From Deltaproteobacteria bacterium (GTDB lineage: Bacteria; Desulfobacterota; Desulfobaccia; Desulfobaccales; Desulfobaccaceae), in contig JAFDGA010000017.1 of assembly GCA_019309545.1 (NCBI GenBank), positions 1-43,710 of the forward strand: 43,710 nt of DNA. The letters run 5' to 3'. The notes beneath the pieces were generated by a model. The model ran no database searches and had not been told where the DNA came from. It was given only the letters and a program-made list of their open reading frames with translations. The stretch's first letter is position 1; each line of letters begins with the position of its first letter. The position numbers were made by a program, and so were the translations under genes. This document shows positions 1-7,626 of the stretch, in pieces.

Positions 1-65
1 TTGGCAACGAGAAGCTGTCTAAAAGAAAAGGGCCGGGCAGCCGAGCCCAACCCCTTGATTTACTT

Positions 66-114
66 TGGCGTCCCCAACCGGATTTGAACCGGTGTTGCCG
101 GCGTGAAAGGCCGG
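66..114 (-). pseudogene. 3' half of a tRNA-Glu (anticodon TTC)
   Basis: Read on the minus strand this stretch holds an intact anticodon arm (5-bp stem, loop CTTTCAC, anticodon TTC), a normal T arm (ACCGG/CCGGT around TTCAAAT), the 3' acceptor strand TGGGGAC with discriminator G, and an encoded CCA. The matching 5' acceptor strand GTCCCCA and the D arm are absent upstream (115-180), so it cannot fold as a full tRNA. Such 3' halves are usually left as the distal attachment-site copy when an integrative element enters a tRNA gene. I see no integrase nearby. The rest of 1-305 contains nothing else I recognise. Confidence 0.65.
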
Positions 115-305
115 AATAATCAATTGCTAGCCGGTCAATCCCCAGCCTATCACGGTAGCGCGGGATTAGGAAGGGCCTTTTACGGTCTTGGCAATACCGA
201 TCATCGCTCTAAGGCGTATCATTTTCTGGCAGAATTACCGTAGGCTTTCATAATCCACAGTTTTCCACGCCATTTTCTTCACATCTCCTTACCTGGTGTT
301 CCTGG

Positions 306-896
306 TCAATCTTCTTTGCTCACCACGGTAACATGATTGGTGGTTCTTTCCAGATAGGGCCAGCTCAGATGGAGACTGTAGCGACTTAACACCCAGAGCT
401 CGGGAATTATTTCCGACACCAGCTTGCCGTCGTCAAATACCCGCACCACCGAACTTTCGGAGACGACGACGGCGATGGCTCGCGTCTCACGAGAGATGGA
501 AGCGGCGGCCATATGGCGAGATCCCAATCCGAGGGGCAAATCAATCCCAGTCGCAGAGGCATTCAGATATCGGCAGGCCGAGATGACCACCCCTGAATCG
601 GAGACCACGAAGGCCCCGTCCAGTTGTGCCAGTTCCTTTATGGTCTCCCGCATATTGGGATTGTCAATCCTTTTTACTTGGTCCGGATGTCCGAACAAGG
701 GGTCCAGAATAAGACACTTGGAGCGTTCCAGCACGGTATCCGAATCATAGACGGTAAATAAGGTGCCGATTTTCCTTCCTTCCCTTCCTTCGCGGGCCAG
801 CTCTACAGCCAAGGTGATTACCTTTTCTAGCACCAGACGGTCAATCCCCTGCTTTTTGGCACAGATCTCATCGAATATATTGGTTTCGGGAAACAT
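306..896 (-). CDS. Diadenylate cyclase (DisA_N/DAC domain protein)
   Basis: This 196-residue protein is essentially one DAC domain, which condenses two ATP into the messenger c-di-AMP. Family marks are visible: an early GRKIGTLF strand, the catalytic LDGAFVVS (DGA motif, about residue 92) and LGLGSRHMAAA (about residue 123), followed by the strand AIAVVVSESS. The second signature is normally RHR; here its third residue is Met. The membrane helices of CdaA and the helix-hairpin-helix region of DisA are both missing, so it is a short soluble cyclase, closer in plan to DacZ-like enzymes. The ATG at 896 has an AGGGAAG ribosome site 7 bases upstream. It is divergent from the sensor kinase at 1115 and has no operon partner. 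Family assignment is firm; cyclase activity is inferred. Confidence 0.85.
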   Translation of the reverse strand: MFPETNIFDEICAKKQGIDRLVLEKVITLAVELAREGREGRKIGTLFTVYDSDTVLERSKCLILDPLFGHPDQVKRIDNPNMRETIKELAQLDGAFVVSDSGVVISACRYLNASATGIDLPLGLGSRHMAAASISRETRAIAVVVSESSVVRVFDDGKLVSEIIPELWVLSRYSLHLSWPYLERTTNHVTVVSKED

Positions 897-972
897 CGAT
901 ATCTTCCCTGAAGAAGAAATATTATGGTGTATTTATCCTTTGCAGTCGGGCAAGCTCCGCCTTGAGCCACGG

Positions 973-990
973 TTGATATTTAATTATCAA
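973..990. promoter_or_regulatory. Inverted repeat in the divergent intergenic region
   Basis: A perfect TTGATA-N6-TATCAA repeat lies between the diverging cyclase gene and the sensor kinase gene. It could be an operator for either. A TATAAT box at 1070-1075 sits suitably for the kinase gene but has no good -35 partner. Function is unproven. Confidence 0.25.
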
Positions 991-1114
991 AAAAAATTTC
1001 AGATTTCAATTAAATACTTAAATGCCCGGGGGCAAGCCCACTATGGCTGCGTGAGTTGAAATTTTCGATTATAATGTTTAAAGTGGCCAAGCTAAAGGAG
1101 CGTTGGTAAGAACC

Positions 1115-2605
1115 ATGTGGAAATATGTCAGTTTGCGGGTCAGGATTTTTTCTCTGCTGGGGGCTTTGGTTTTTACCGCTTTGTTGGGGGGACTGATAAC
1201 CATCTGGCATACCGGAGCCACGGATGTTCTGTTTTCCTCTTTAATAGATAAAAACATGGCCTCCTTGCAGGCCGCCGAAGGTTTAGAAATTGCTTTGTTA
1301 AGGCAAAAGGGATACTTAACTTACTATTTTCTGGACGGTAATCCTACGTGGCTCCAAAAATTGCGGCAGAACCATGAGAGCTTTTTGGACTGCTTAGCTA
1401 ACGCTGAGGTTTTAGCCACTACTCCGGTGATGATAAAAATTATCGAAAAGATTGCCTCTAAATATCGGGATTATAACTCAGGGCGAGAACAAGTAATAAA
1501 TTTATATAAACGTGGTTTGCGCGCCGAGGGTAGTAAACTTCATTGGGAAATCCGCCGTCAATTTTTAGAAATTTACGATCTTTGCGAAACTTATAAATTT
1601 GTCAATCACGGAATAATTTCCCAGATCAAGAAGGAAAGCCGTGAGCAAGCCCGGTTTATCAAAACCCTGGCGTTAATTATTATGCCGAGCGTAATTTTTA
1701 TTGGATTATTATTAAGTTACATATTGAGCAAACAACTATTGGAACCGATCCGACAATTGAGCCTGGAAACCGGGCTGGTTCCGGGTGCCTCTCGTGAACC
1801 TGACGAGGTCAAGGCCTTAAGCCGGCGGGTTCATGACTTGATTGAAAATGTTGATCAGGCCCAAACCAAACTGGCTCGGAGCGAAGAACATCTCTTACAA
1901 TCAGAAAAGCTGGCCATGGTGGGCAAATTGGCGGCCGGAGTGACGCACAGCATCCGCAATCCCCTGACTTCGGTGAAAATGCGCCTGTTCTCATTGGGAC
2001 GGACGCTTGACTTAACTCCCAGCCAGCAAGAAGACTTTGAGGTGATCTCAGAGGAAATTCGCCATATTGATACTGTAGTCGGCAATTTCCTGGAATTTTC
2101 CCGCCCGCCCAAATTGACCATGCAGAAAGTCAGTCCCTCGGTGGTGGTGGACATGGCTCTGCAACTGCTCAGGCATCGACTTGAATCGTATCATGTGGAA
2201 GTAAAGCTTAAGCGCTCCCGCCCCCTCCCGGAAGTTTGGGCCGATCCTGACCAGCTCAAGGAGGTGCTGGTCAATCTCTTGGTCAACGCCTGTGAGGCAA
2301 TGCGAAATGGAGGGTTAATTATCATTCAGGAGGGAGAAAATTTTTTACAATCAATCGGACAGGTGGTGACAATTCAGGTGAGCGATAATGGTCCCGGAAT
2401 TCCGGAGGCAATACAAGACAAAATTCTCCAGCCTTTTTTCAGTACCAAAGAAGAGGGAACAGGTCTTGGCCTTAGTATTGCCGCCCGCATCCTTGCGAAA
2501 CATGGCGGTTGGCTAGATCTCGAGTCCCGCGAAGGCCAGGGGACTACTTTTACAATTAACTTGCCATATAGGAAGATTCAGCATGGGAACCATCCTGATA
2601 GTTGA
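1115..2605 (+). CDS. Membrane sensor histidine kinase (NtrB-like)
   Basis: A two-component sensor of about 496 residues. A hydrophobic segment near residues 10-28 and a second near 183-204 bracket an extracytoplasmic helical sensor region of roughly 150 residues rich in charged residues. After a short linker come the HisKA dimerisation helix with the phosphorylatable His in GVTHSIRNPLTS (about residue 278), the N box NLLVNACEAM, the G1 box DNGPGIP and the G2 box GTGLGLSIA. The gene overlaps the following sigma-54 activator by 23 bases, so the two are almost certainly partners. A TTG at 1103 could also start the frame, but it lies only 2 bases from the AAAGGAG ribosome site; the ATG at 1115 is 14 bases away, so neither spacing is ideal. 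The signal sensed is unknown; the neighbouring TauE genes suggest a sulfur oxyanion or organic anion. Confidence 0.88.
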   Translation: MWKYVSLRVRIFSLLGALVFTALLGGLITIWHTGATDVLFSSLIDKNMASLQAAEGLEIALLRQKGYLTYYFLDGNPTWLQKLRQNHESFLDCLANAEVLATTPVMIKIIEKIASKYRDYNSGREQVINLYKRGLRAEGSKLHWEIRRQFLEIYDLCETYKFVNHGIISQIKKESREQARFIKTLALIIMPSVIFIGLLLSYILSKQLLEPIRQLSLETGLVPGASREPDEVKALSRRVHDLIENVDQAQTKLARSEEHLLQSEKLAMVGKLAAGVTHSIRNPLTSVKMRLFSLGRTLDLTPSQQEDFEVISEEIRHIDTVVGNFLEFSRPPKLTMQKVSPSVVVDMALQLLRHRLESYHVEVKLKRSRPLPEVWADPDQLKEVLVNLLVNACEAMRNGGLIIIQEGENFLQSIGQVVTIQVSDNGPGIPEAIQDKILQPFFSTKEEGTGLGLSIAARILAKHGGWLDLESREGQGTTFTINLPYRKIQHGNHPDS

Positions 2606-4019
2606 CGACGACCCAAGATTGCGGCAAAGTTTTGAAAAGTTGTTGACTGCCGAAGGACATTCCGTTTGGACGGCTCCCGATGGCGAAACCGCCCTCAACA
2701 TGGTCCAGGCAAATCATCCCGATATGGTCATCATGGACATTCGCATGCCGGGAATAAGCGGGATTGAAACCTTTAAGGCCATTCATCAGCTCGATTCCAA
2801 GCTGCCGGTGATTATCATGACCGCTTACGGCACTACGGAGACCGCCATTGAGACCACTAAGTTGGGAGCCTTTGATTATGTTCTTAAGCCATTTGAAGTC
2901 CCCGATATTCTTACTCTAATTGAGAAGGCCCTGGAAGCCGGGCGGTTCATGCACTCCAAGGTATTGATAGACATGCCTCCCGATCAGGTGGCGGATGAAG
3001 CGATTATTGGCAAAAGCAAACCCATGCAGGAGGTTTACAAGTCTATCGGCCGCGTAGCTCCGACTGATGCCACGGTGCTTATTCGCGGCGATTCGGGAAC
3101 CGGCAAAGAACTGGTCGCCAGAGCCATATATCAACACAGTCTGCGGTCGGAAAAGCCTTTTCTGGTAATCAACTGCGTTGCTATTCCCGAGACCCTGCTG
3201 GAAAGCGAATTGTTTGGATACGAAAAAGGGGCTTTCACCGGAGCCCTAAACCGCAAAGTGGGAAAAATTGAGCAGGCCCATGGTGGTACTGTCTTTCTCG
3301 ATGAAATCGGCGACATGCCGGCCAGCATACAGGCCAAGATCTTGCGACTGCTGCAGGAGAAGAACATCGAGCGCCTGGGCGGCCGCGAAACTATCCCGGT
3401 GAATGTGCGGATCATTGCCGCCACCAACCGGGACCTCGAAACCGCGCTGGCCGAGGGACGCTTCCGCGAAGATTTGTATTATCGCCTTAAAGTGGTCACC
3501 CTGTGGTTGCCTACCTTGCGTGACCGGGCCGACGATATCCCCTTATTAACCGACTACTTTCTGAGCCGTTTTGCTCACGAATTGGATGTGAACAACCCGG
3601 GAATGACCCCTGAGGCCAGAGCCCTGCTCAAGGGCTACCATTGGCCCGGTAATGTTCGCGAGTTGGCAAATGTCCTGCAAAAGGCCCTGATTTTTAGTCG
3701 CGGCTACCCCATCCGGGCGGAGGAAATTTCTCAAGCCATTGGAGCCCAAAATGCAGTCAAATCTGTCCAAGTTGAAGACACTTTCCGAATTATCCGAAAT
3801 TGGGTTCGTCAAGAGCTGAGCACCGATACGGAGACCAATATTTTTGATGCCCTCATCGACCGTTTTGCCAGTCTGATTATCCAGGAGGCTCTGGATCTCA
3901 CCAGTGGCAATCGCAGTCAGGCCGCCAAACTTTTGGGTCTATCGCGTCCCACGCTCCAGGCCAAAATTGATAAATATCGTTTAAAAATAGGCAGCTTGGT
4001 AAAAAGCGAGGGTTCGTGA
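2583..4019 (+). CDS. Sigma-54-dependent response regulator (NtrC family)
   Basis: A complete 478-residue activator. The receiver domain (1-120) has the acidic pocket DDD at 8-10, the phospho-acceptor Asp52 in VIMDIRMPG, and the Lys in VLKPFE. The AAA+ domain (about 140-375) has Walker A GDSGTGKE, the sigma-54-contacting GAFTGA loop, Walker B GGTVFLDEIGD and an arginine-finger region FREDLYYRL. The C-terminus carries a Fis-type helix-turn-helix (SGNRSQAAKLLGLSRPTLQ). It therefore opens sigma-54 promoters from a remote enhancer after phosphorylation, probably by the overlapping upstream kinase. Three sigma-54-like promoters with a common palindrome follow within 2.5 kb and are its likely targets (inference). 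Confidence 0.93.
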   Translation: MGTILIVDDDPRLRQSFEKLLTAEGHSVWTAPDGETALNMVQANHPDMVIMDIRMPGISGIETFKAIHQLDSKLPVIIMTAYGTTETAIETTKLGAFDYVLKPFEVPDILTLIEKALEAGRFMHSKVLIDMPPDQVADEAIIGKSKPMQEVYKSIGRVAPTDATVLIRGDSGTGKELVARAIYQHSLRSEKPFLVINCVAIPETLLESELFGYEKGAFTGALNRKVGKIEQAHGGTVFLDEIGDMPASIQAKILRLLQEKNIERLGGRETIPVNVRIIAATNRDLETALAEGRFREDLYYRLKVVTLWLPTLRDRADDIPLLTDYFLSRFAHELDVNNPGMTPEARALLKGYHWPGNVRELANVLQKALIFSRGYPIRAEEISQAIGAQNAVKSVQVEDTFRIIRNWVRQELSTDTETNIFDALIDRFASLIIQEALDLTSGNRSQAAKLLGLSRPTLQAKIDKYRLKIGSLVKSEGS

Positions 4020-4053
4020 CCTCTGCCTAATCTCCCCGGCTCCTCTGATTATC

Positions 4054-4070
4054 TTTTACAGTTTGTGAAA
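4054..4070. promoter_or_regulatory. Putative enhancer palindrome (copy 1)
   Basis: TTTTACA-GTT-TGTGAAA, one mismatch from a perfect repeat. Its centre lies 118 bases before the GG of the sigma-54-like element at 4179. A second copy is at 6071. A related repeat with inverted half-sites (TGTAA-TTT-TTACA) lies at 4123-4135. This is a likely binding site for the activator encoded just upstream (inference). Confidence 0.5.
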
Positions 4071-4178
4071 AATATTGACAGGGGTAAATTCCCTCAGAGT
4101 TACCGAGCACTGCCTGGTCCGGTGTAATTTTTACAGAAAATCTAGCTGGTTACCTAAATATCAGGTTGTCTTTCCGGC

Positions 4179-4193
4179 TGGCATATCAATTGT
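4179..4193 (+). promoter_or_regulatory. Sigma-54-like promoter for the lone receiver gene
   Basis: TGGCATATCAATTGT matches the -24/-12 plan TGGCAC-N5-TTGC: GG at 4180-4181, exactly 10 bases, then GT in place of GC. Transcription would begin near 4205, about 25 bases before the ATG at 4231. Confidence 0.5.
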
Positions 4194-4230
4194 AGTAGTT
4201 GCTTGACAAGAAATTGCGCAGGTTCTGGCC

Positions 4231-4629
4231 ATGAACCGAAAATTCAAGATTTTAATAGCCGATCGCAATCGCCATGTACGACAATTCTTACGGCGGGAGT
4301 TTTTGAGTGAGGGGTACCAAGTAATCCTGGCCGGAGAAGAGGGTGAATTAGCCCAATTGTTAAGTGGTGAAGATCCACCGGACTTGCTTATCCTGGATCC
4401 CGACATCCCTTCGTGTTTGACCAAACCTGATTTAATCAGATGGCTGCATTTACAGTATCCGGCCTTACCTATGGTCATTTACACATTTATTTACTGCGAT
4501 ATCAATTACCCGGACCTGCCCGGGGTGGCAAGTTGCTTGGAGAAAGGAGAGAATATTGATCTGTTGAAAAAAGTGGTAGCCGATATCCTTAAGAAAAATT
4601 ATTCGTCCGGTCACTCAGTGAAGTTATAA
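4231..4629 (+). CDS. Stand-alone response regulator receiver protein
   Basis: This 132-residue protein is a CheY-like receiver with no output domain. It keeps the acceptor Asp56 (LLILDPDIP), a Thr in VIYTF and a Lys in CLEKGEN, though only one acidic residue is left in the usual N-terminal acidic pair (IADRN). It could relay or buffer phosphate from the upstream kinase. It has its own sigma-54-like promoter and enhancer palindrome, so it is probably part of the regulon of the activator at 2583. No strong ribosome site precedes the ATG. It converges on the TauE gene at 4701. Confidence 0.72.
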   Translation: MNRKFKILIADRNRHVRQFLRREFLSEGYQVILAGEEGELAQLLSGEDPPDLLILDPDIPSCLTKPDLIRWLHLQYPALPMVIYTFIYCDINYPDLPGVASCLEKGENIDLLKKVVADILKKNYSSGHSVKL

Positions 4630-4700
4630 AAAGGCCTATGACCACGGTATAATCATAACCGAATGGCTTCGGAGGGCCAACAGCTAATGTTAACCAAAGC

Positions 4701-5708
4701 TTAGCTGATAAGTTTAAGCAGCAAAAATAATATAGTGGAAAATATAATGGCAGTATACAACAGGAGTGAACGCCACCCGACAATTTTAGTTTGCAACAGC
4801 ACCCCTAGTTGATTACCTACCGTAGTAGTAATTAATAAAATCATTACCAGTATAAGATCTACATTACCTTTTAAACTATGGGTTAGGGCTCCATATAGAG
4901 CCAAGATCAACAATTCAAAGAGGTTGGTCCCCAGAGAGACCACCGTGGGAACGCCTAAAACGTAAATTAAGGCGGGCATGCGAATGAAGGCGCCGCTCAC
5001 TCCCAGAAACCCGGTCAGCAATCCGGAGACGAAACCGACCCCCAGAATCAACCAGAGAGAAATGGCCTCCACCCCGGATACGGGCAGCGCGACCATTGGT
5101 GGCAAACTGATGGTCTGCAATCGTGAGCCTACGGCCACCGCCGGGGGGGCAGGCGCCGGCACACCGGTTTTTAACCGGCGGATAGCCCAGGTCTCGCGGT
5201 ACACTGTCGTCCCGATCCAGCCCAGCATTAGGGCATAGACCGCGGTCATGGTGAGCTGCATTAAGTCTGACCGGTGGCCTAAAAGAGAGACTTTCCCGGC
5301 ATATTTGAGGAGCTCTAAAAATTGCGCCCCGACCTCCACCCCCAGAGCACTGCCCAGAAACAAGAGCAGTCCCAACTTGTAGTCCACATACCCCACGGCC
5401 CGCTGTCGCAGATTGGCGATCGTAGCCGACCCTACCATGTAGGTCAGGTCGCTCCCGATGGCCACATTAAACGGAATGTTCCCGAAGAGATTGAGAAGGG
5501 GAGCCATCAAAAAACCGCTGCCGACCCCAAAACAACCGGCCAGAAAGCCCATAGCCAGTCCCAGAACGATCAAGGCGATCAGATTGATAGTCAGCTCGCC
5601 CTGGGGAGAGACAGTGTAGAACCACCCCTGAATTGGCTGAGTCAGTAGTGCTAATTGCGGATTAAGGTACTTGATCCAATAACTGGCAATGGACAGAGGA
5701 ATATTCAT
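4701..5708 (-). CDS. TauE/SafE family membrane transporter
   Basis: A 335-residue polytopic membrane protein of the TauE/SafE (DUF81) family, whose members move sulfite, sulfonate-derived or organic anions across the inner membrane. The family's duplicated glycine-rich signature is visible in both halves: GCFGVGSGFLMAPLLN near residue 60 and GFLGVSGAFIRMPALIY near 235. The halves are joined by a proline/alanine-rich loop (about 170-205). It follows a 62-residue membrane protein by 18 bases on the same strand, so the two are likely one unit read from the sigma-54-like promoter at 5954. A second, larger TauE gene is divergent at 6310. Substrate is not determinable; sulfite or a similar sulfur anion is a reasonable guess. 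Confidence 0.85.
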   Translation of the reverse strand: MNIPLSIASYWIKYLNPQLALLTQPIQGWFYTVSPQGELTINLIALIVLGLAMGFLAGCFGVGSGFLMAPLLNLFGNIPFNVAIGSDLTYMVGSATIANLRQRAVGYVDYKLGLLLFLGSALGVEVGAQFLELLKYAGKVSLLGHRSDLMQLTMTAVYALMLGWIGTTVYRETWAIRRLKTGVPAPAPPAVAVGSRLQTISLPPMVALPVSGVEAISLWLILGVGFVSGLLTGFLGVSGAFIRMPALIYVLGVPTVVSLGTNLFELLILALYGALTHSLKGNVDLILVMILLITTTVGNQLGVLLQTKIVGWRSLLLYTAIIFSTILFLLLKLIS

Positions 5709-5726
5709 CGTATGCTCACGGCCTGC

Positions 5727-5915
5727 TTAAACACTTCCTCCTCCGAGTTTGATCCCGCAGGCCTTCTCGATAACCTTCAAAATTCCAGCCAAGGCTACCC
5801 CGATCAGGGCCGGGATCACCAGGACCATGACCACATAAAGCCATTGGGGGGCAAACGGCTGCCCCGTAGGAGCTGTACTTTGCGAGATACTCGTTAACCA
5901 CTGAAAGAAACCCAT
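5727..5915 (-). CDS. Small membrane protein paired with TauE
   Basis: A 62-residue protein with a single long hydrophobic helix (about residues 24-48, LYVVMVLVIPALIGVALAGIL) between a polar N-terminus and a short KLGGGSV tail. A GGGGGTGG ribosome site stands just before the ATG, and a sigma-54-like promoter lies immediately upstream. It ends 18 bases before the TauE permease. I do not recognise a named family. Size, topology and linkage suggest a small accessory subunit of the transporter. Confidence 0.65.
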   Translation of the reverse strand: MGFFQWLTSISQSTAPTGQPFAPQWLYVVMVLVIPALIGVALAGILKVIEKACGIKLGGGSV

Positions 5916-5939
5916 CTTGCCACCCCCAAATTCCCCTAT

Positions 5940-5954
5940 GCTAATCTCTTGCCA
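5940..5954 (-). promoter_or_regulatory. Sigma-54-like promoter for the small protein-TauE unit
   Basis: On the minus strand TGGCAAGAGATTAGC gives GG, exactly 10 bases, then GC, the classical -24/-12 core. Transcription would begin near 5928, about 13 bases before the ATG at 5915. The palindrome at 6071-6087 lies about 126 bases upstream (centre to GG). Confidence 0.55.
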
Positions 5955-6070
5955 ATCGTAAGCTGAACCGGGTATTCATGGTAACCTCTCTAAGTCCTTT
6001 ATATCTAAAGTAGATAATATTAATGCCGACGTCAAGTGGTTCATCGGGTAGCCCTGCTCCTAAACGGCCG

Positions 6071-6087
6071 TTTTACAGTTTGTAAAA
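6071..6087. promoter_or_regulatory. Putative enhancer palindrome (copy 2)
   Basis: TTTTACA-GTT-TGTAAAA is a perfect 7-bp inverted repeat with a 3-base centre and matches the copy at 4054 at 16 of 17 positions. It lies between two diverging sigma-54-like promoters, 126 bases from the left one and 115 from the right one, so one site could serve both. Confidence 0.55.
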
Positions 6088-6192
6088 AAACCTGGCGGAA
6101 ATTTTCGGATAATCTCCTTCCGAAATTGCCCAACAAAAAGATAATATAAATAATTACATATACTTATATTGATAAGAAGCTTTTCCCTTTTT

Positions 6193-6207
6193 TGGCATAA
6201 AGATTGA
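6193..6207 (+). promoter_or_regulatory. Sigma-54-like promoter for the second TauE unit
   Basis: TGGCATAAAGATTGA gives GG at 6194-6195, 10 bases, then GA instead of GC. The -24 half TGGCATA is identical to that at 4179. Transcription would begin near 6219, leaving a leader of about 90 bases. Confidence 0.45.
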
Positions 6208-6252
6208 TTAATAAATCGATTAAGACTTCAGTTAGAGTAAGTCGTCAAGATT

Positions 6253-6277
6253 GGCCCCTGAATTCCCTTCAGGGGCC
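6253..6277 (+). promoter_or_regulatory. Stable hairpin in the TauE mRNA leader
   Basis: GGCCCCTGAA-TTCCC-TTCAGGGGCC is a perfect 10-bp stem with a 5-base loop, placed 16 bases before the GGAGGG ribosome site. No T run follows, so it is not an intrinsic terminator. It may stabilise the mRNA or modulate translation. Confidence 0.5.
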
Positions 6278-6309
6278 AGGAAAAATTTAGTATGGAGGGT
6301 AGATCCGTC

Positions 6310-7623
6310 ATGAACAAAGTACGAAGCGTGTTTAACATGTTGCAGATGGCTGCTGAGGCCCACGCCCGCTGGGAGATCGAGACTTCCACCAATATCTTGC
6401 GAAATCGGAAAAAGTTGTTGATCTTGCTGGCTCTTTGTCTGCCGATCGTGGCCTTTCTGGGCATCTCCTGGGCGGCAGGGGATTTGTTGGGGGGAAAAAA
6501 GGCCTATGCGCCGGCCTTTTATTCCACCTCGATTTTTCTCCTCACTATTTTCATCGGACTAGTGGCTGGCCTGATAACGGGCTGCATCGGCGCCGGCGGT
6601 GGCTTTATCATCACCCCGGCCCTGATGAGCATCGGCGTCAAAGGCATTCTGGCGGTGGGCACCGACCTCTTTCACATCTTTGCCAAGGCCATTATGGGGA
6701 CGGCAGTCCATCGAAAGTTGGGCAACGTTTCGGTAAAACTCGCCATTACCTTCTTGGTCGGCTCAACCTTAGGAGTGGTGGTCGGGGGCACCATCAACCG
6801 GGCTATTTATGAATTCAACCCGGTCATGAGCGACCTTTTTATCAGCCTGGTGTATGTTTTTCTGTTGGGCTTTTTGGGCACTTACGCCATGACCGACTTT
6901 CTCAAGCTGCGCCGGGCCGGTCGCGCCCACCGCACTCTGGCCCCGGATGAGAAGAAAGTAGCCACCCCCCCGGCGGCGGCCACCACTGGCCTGGCCCAGA
7001 AGCTGCAATCGGTCCGTATCCCCCCGATGATCTCCTTTGACGAGGATCTGGTGCCGGGCGGCAACCGGATTTCCGGCCTGTTTGTGGCCGGGTGCGGCTT
7101 CATCGTCGGTCTGGTAGCGGCGATTATGGGGGTAGGCGGCGGTTTTCTGACCTTCCCCATGTTCGTCTACCTGTTAGGGGTGTCCTCTTTCACTACGGTA
7201 GGCACCGACATCCTGCAGATCATCTTCACTGCCGGCTTTGCCGCCATTTCGCAGTATGCCATTTATGGATTTATTTTTTACACCCTGGCCATGGGCATGC
7301 TCCTGGGCTCTCTGATCGGAATCCAGGTCGGGGCTCTCACTACCAAGGTGGTCAAGGGTATCTATATCCGGGGCTTTTACGCTACCGCCATCCTGGCCGG
7401 CTTTCTCAATCGCCTCTTCGCGCTGCCGAAAAGACTTAACCAGATGGAATACATTAGCATATCCAAGGGACTGGCCGGTGGCCTCGATTTAATCGGACTT
7501 ATCGTCTTCTTTGTGATCATTGGCATCTTCGGGCTCTGGGTGTTATCCATGTTCTTCAAAAATCTCAATGTCTTAAGGGGGAAGGAACCCTCTTTAACCA
7601 CTGTCGTCGAGGGGGTACATTAA
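6310..7623 (+). CDS. TauE/SafE family membrane transporter (long form)
   Basis: A 437-residue TauE/SafE permease, about 100 residues longer than its neighbour because of a polar N-terminal stretch of about 35 residues before the first helix and a long central loop (about 205-245). Both family signatures are clear: GCIGAGGGFIITPALM (about residue 95) and AIMGVGGGFLTFPMFVY (about 275). The start is the ATG at 6310, 10 bases after GGAGGG; the upstream ATG at 6292 overlaps that ribosome site and is unlikely. A membrane-anchored protein follows 3 bases later. A sigma-54-like promoter, an enhancer palindrome and a leader hairpin precede it. The transported anion is unknown. Confidence 0.85.
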   Translation: MNKVRSVFNMLQMAAEAHARWEIETSTNILRNRKKLLILLALCLPIVAFLGISWAAGDLLGGKKAYAPAFYSTSIFLLTIFIGLVAGLITGCIGAGGGFIITPALMSIGVKGILAVGTDLFHIFAKAIMGTAVHRKLGNVSVKLAITFLVGSTLGVVVGGTINRAIYEFNPVMSDLFISLVYVFLLGFLGTYAMTDFLKLRRAGRAHRTLAPDEKKVATPPAAATTGLAQKLQSVRIPPMISFDEDLVPGGNRISGLFVAGCGFIVGLVAAIMGVGGGFLTFPMFVYLLGVSSFTTVGTDILQIIFTAGFAAISQYAIYGFIFYTLAMGMLLGSLIGIQVGALTTKVVKGIYIRGFYATAILAGFLNRLFALPKRLNQMEYISISKGLAGGLDLIGLIVFFVIIGIFGLWVLSMFFKNLNVLRGKEPSLTTVVEGVH

Positions 7624-7626
7624 CTC

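Noticed and set aside
66-180. A complete tRNA gene, perhaps with an intron
   Set aside because: No 5' acceptor strand pairing with TGGGGAC and no D arm can be found upstream within about 100 bases, and no intron features are visible.
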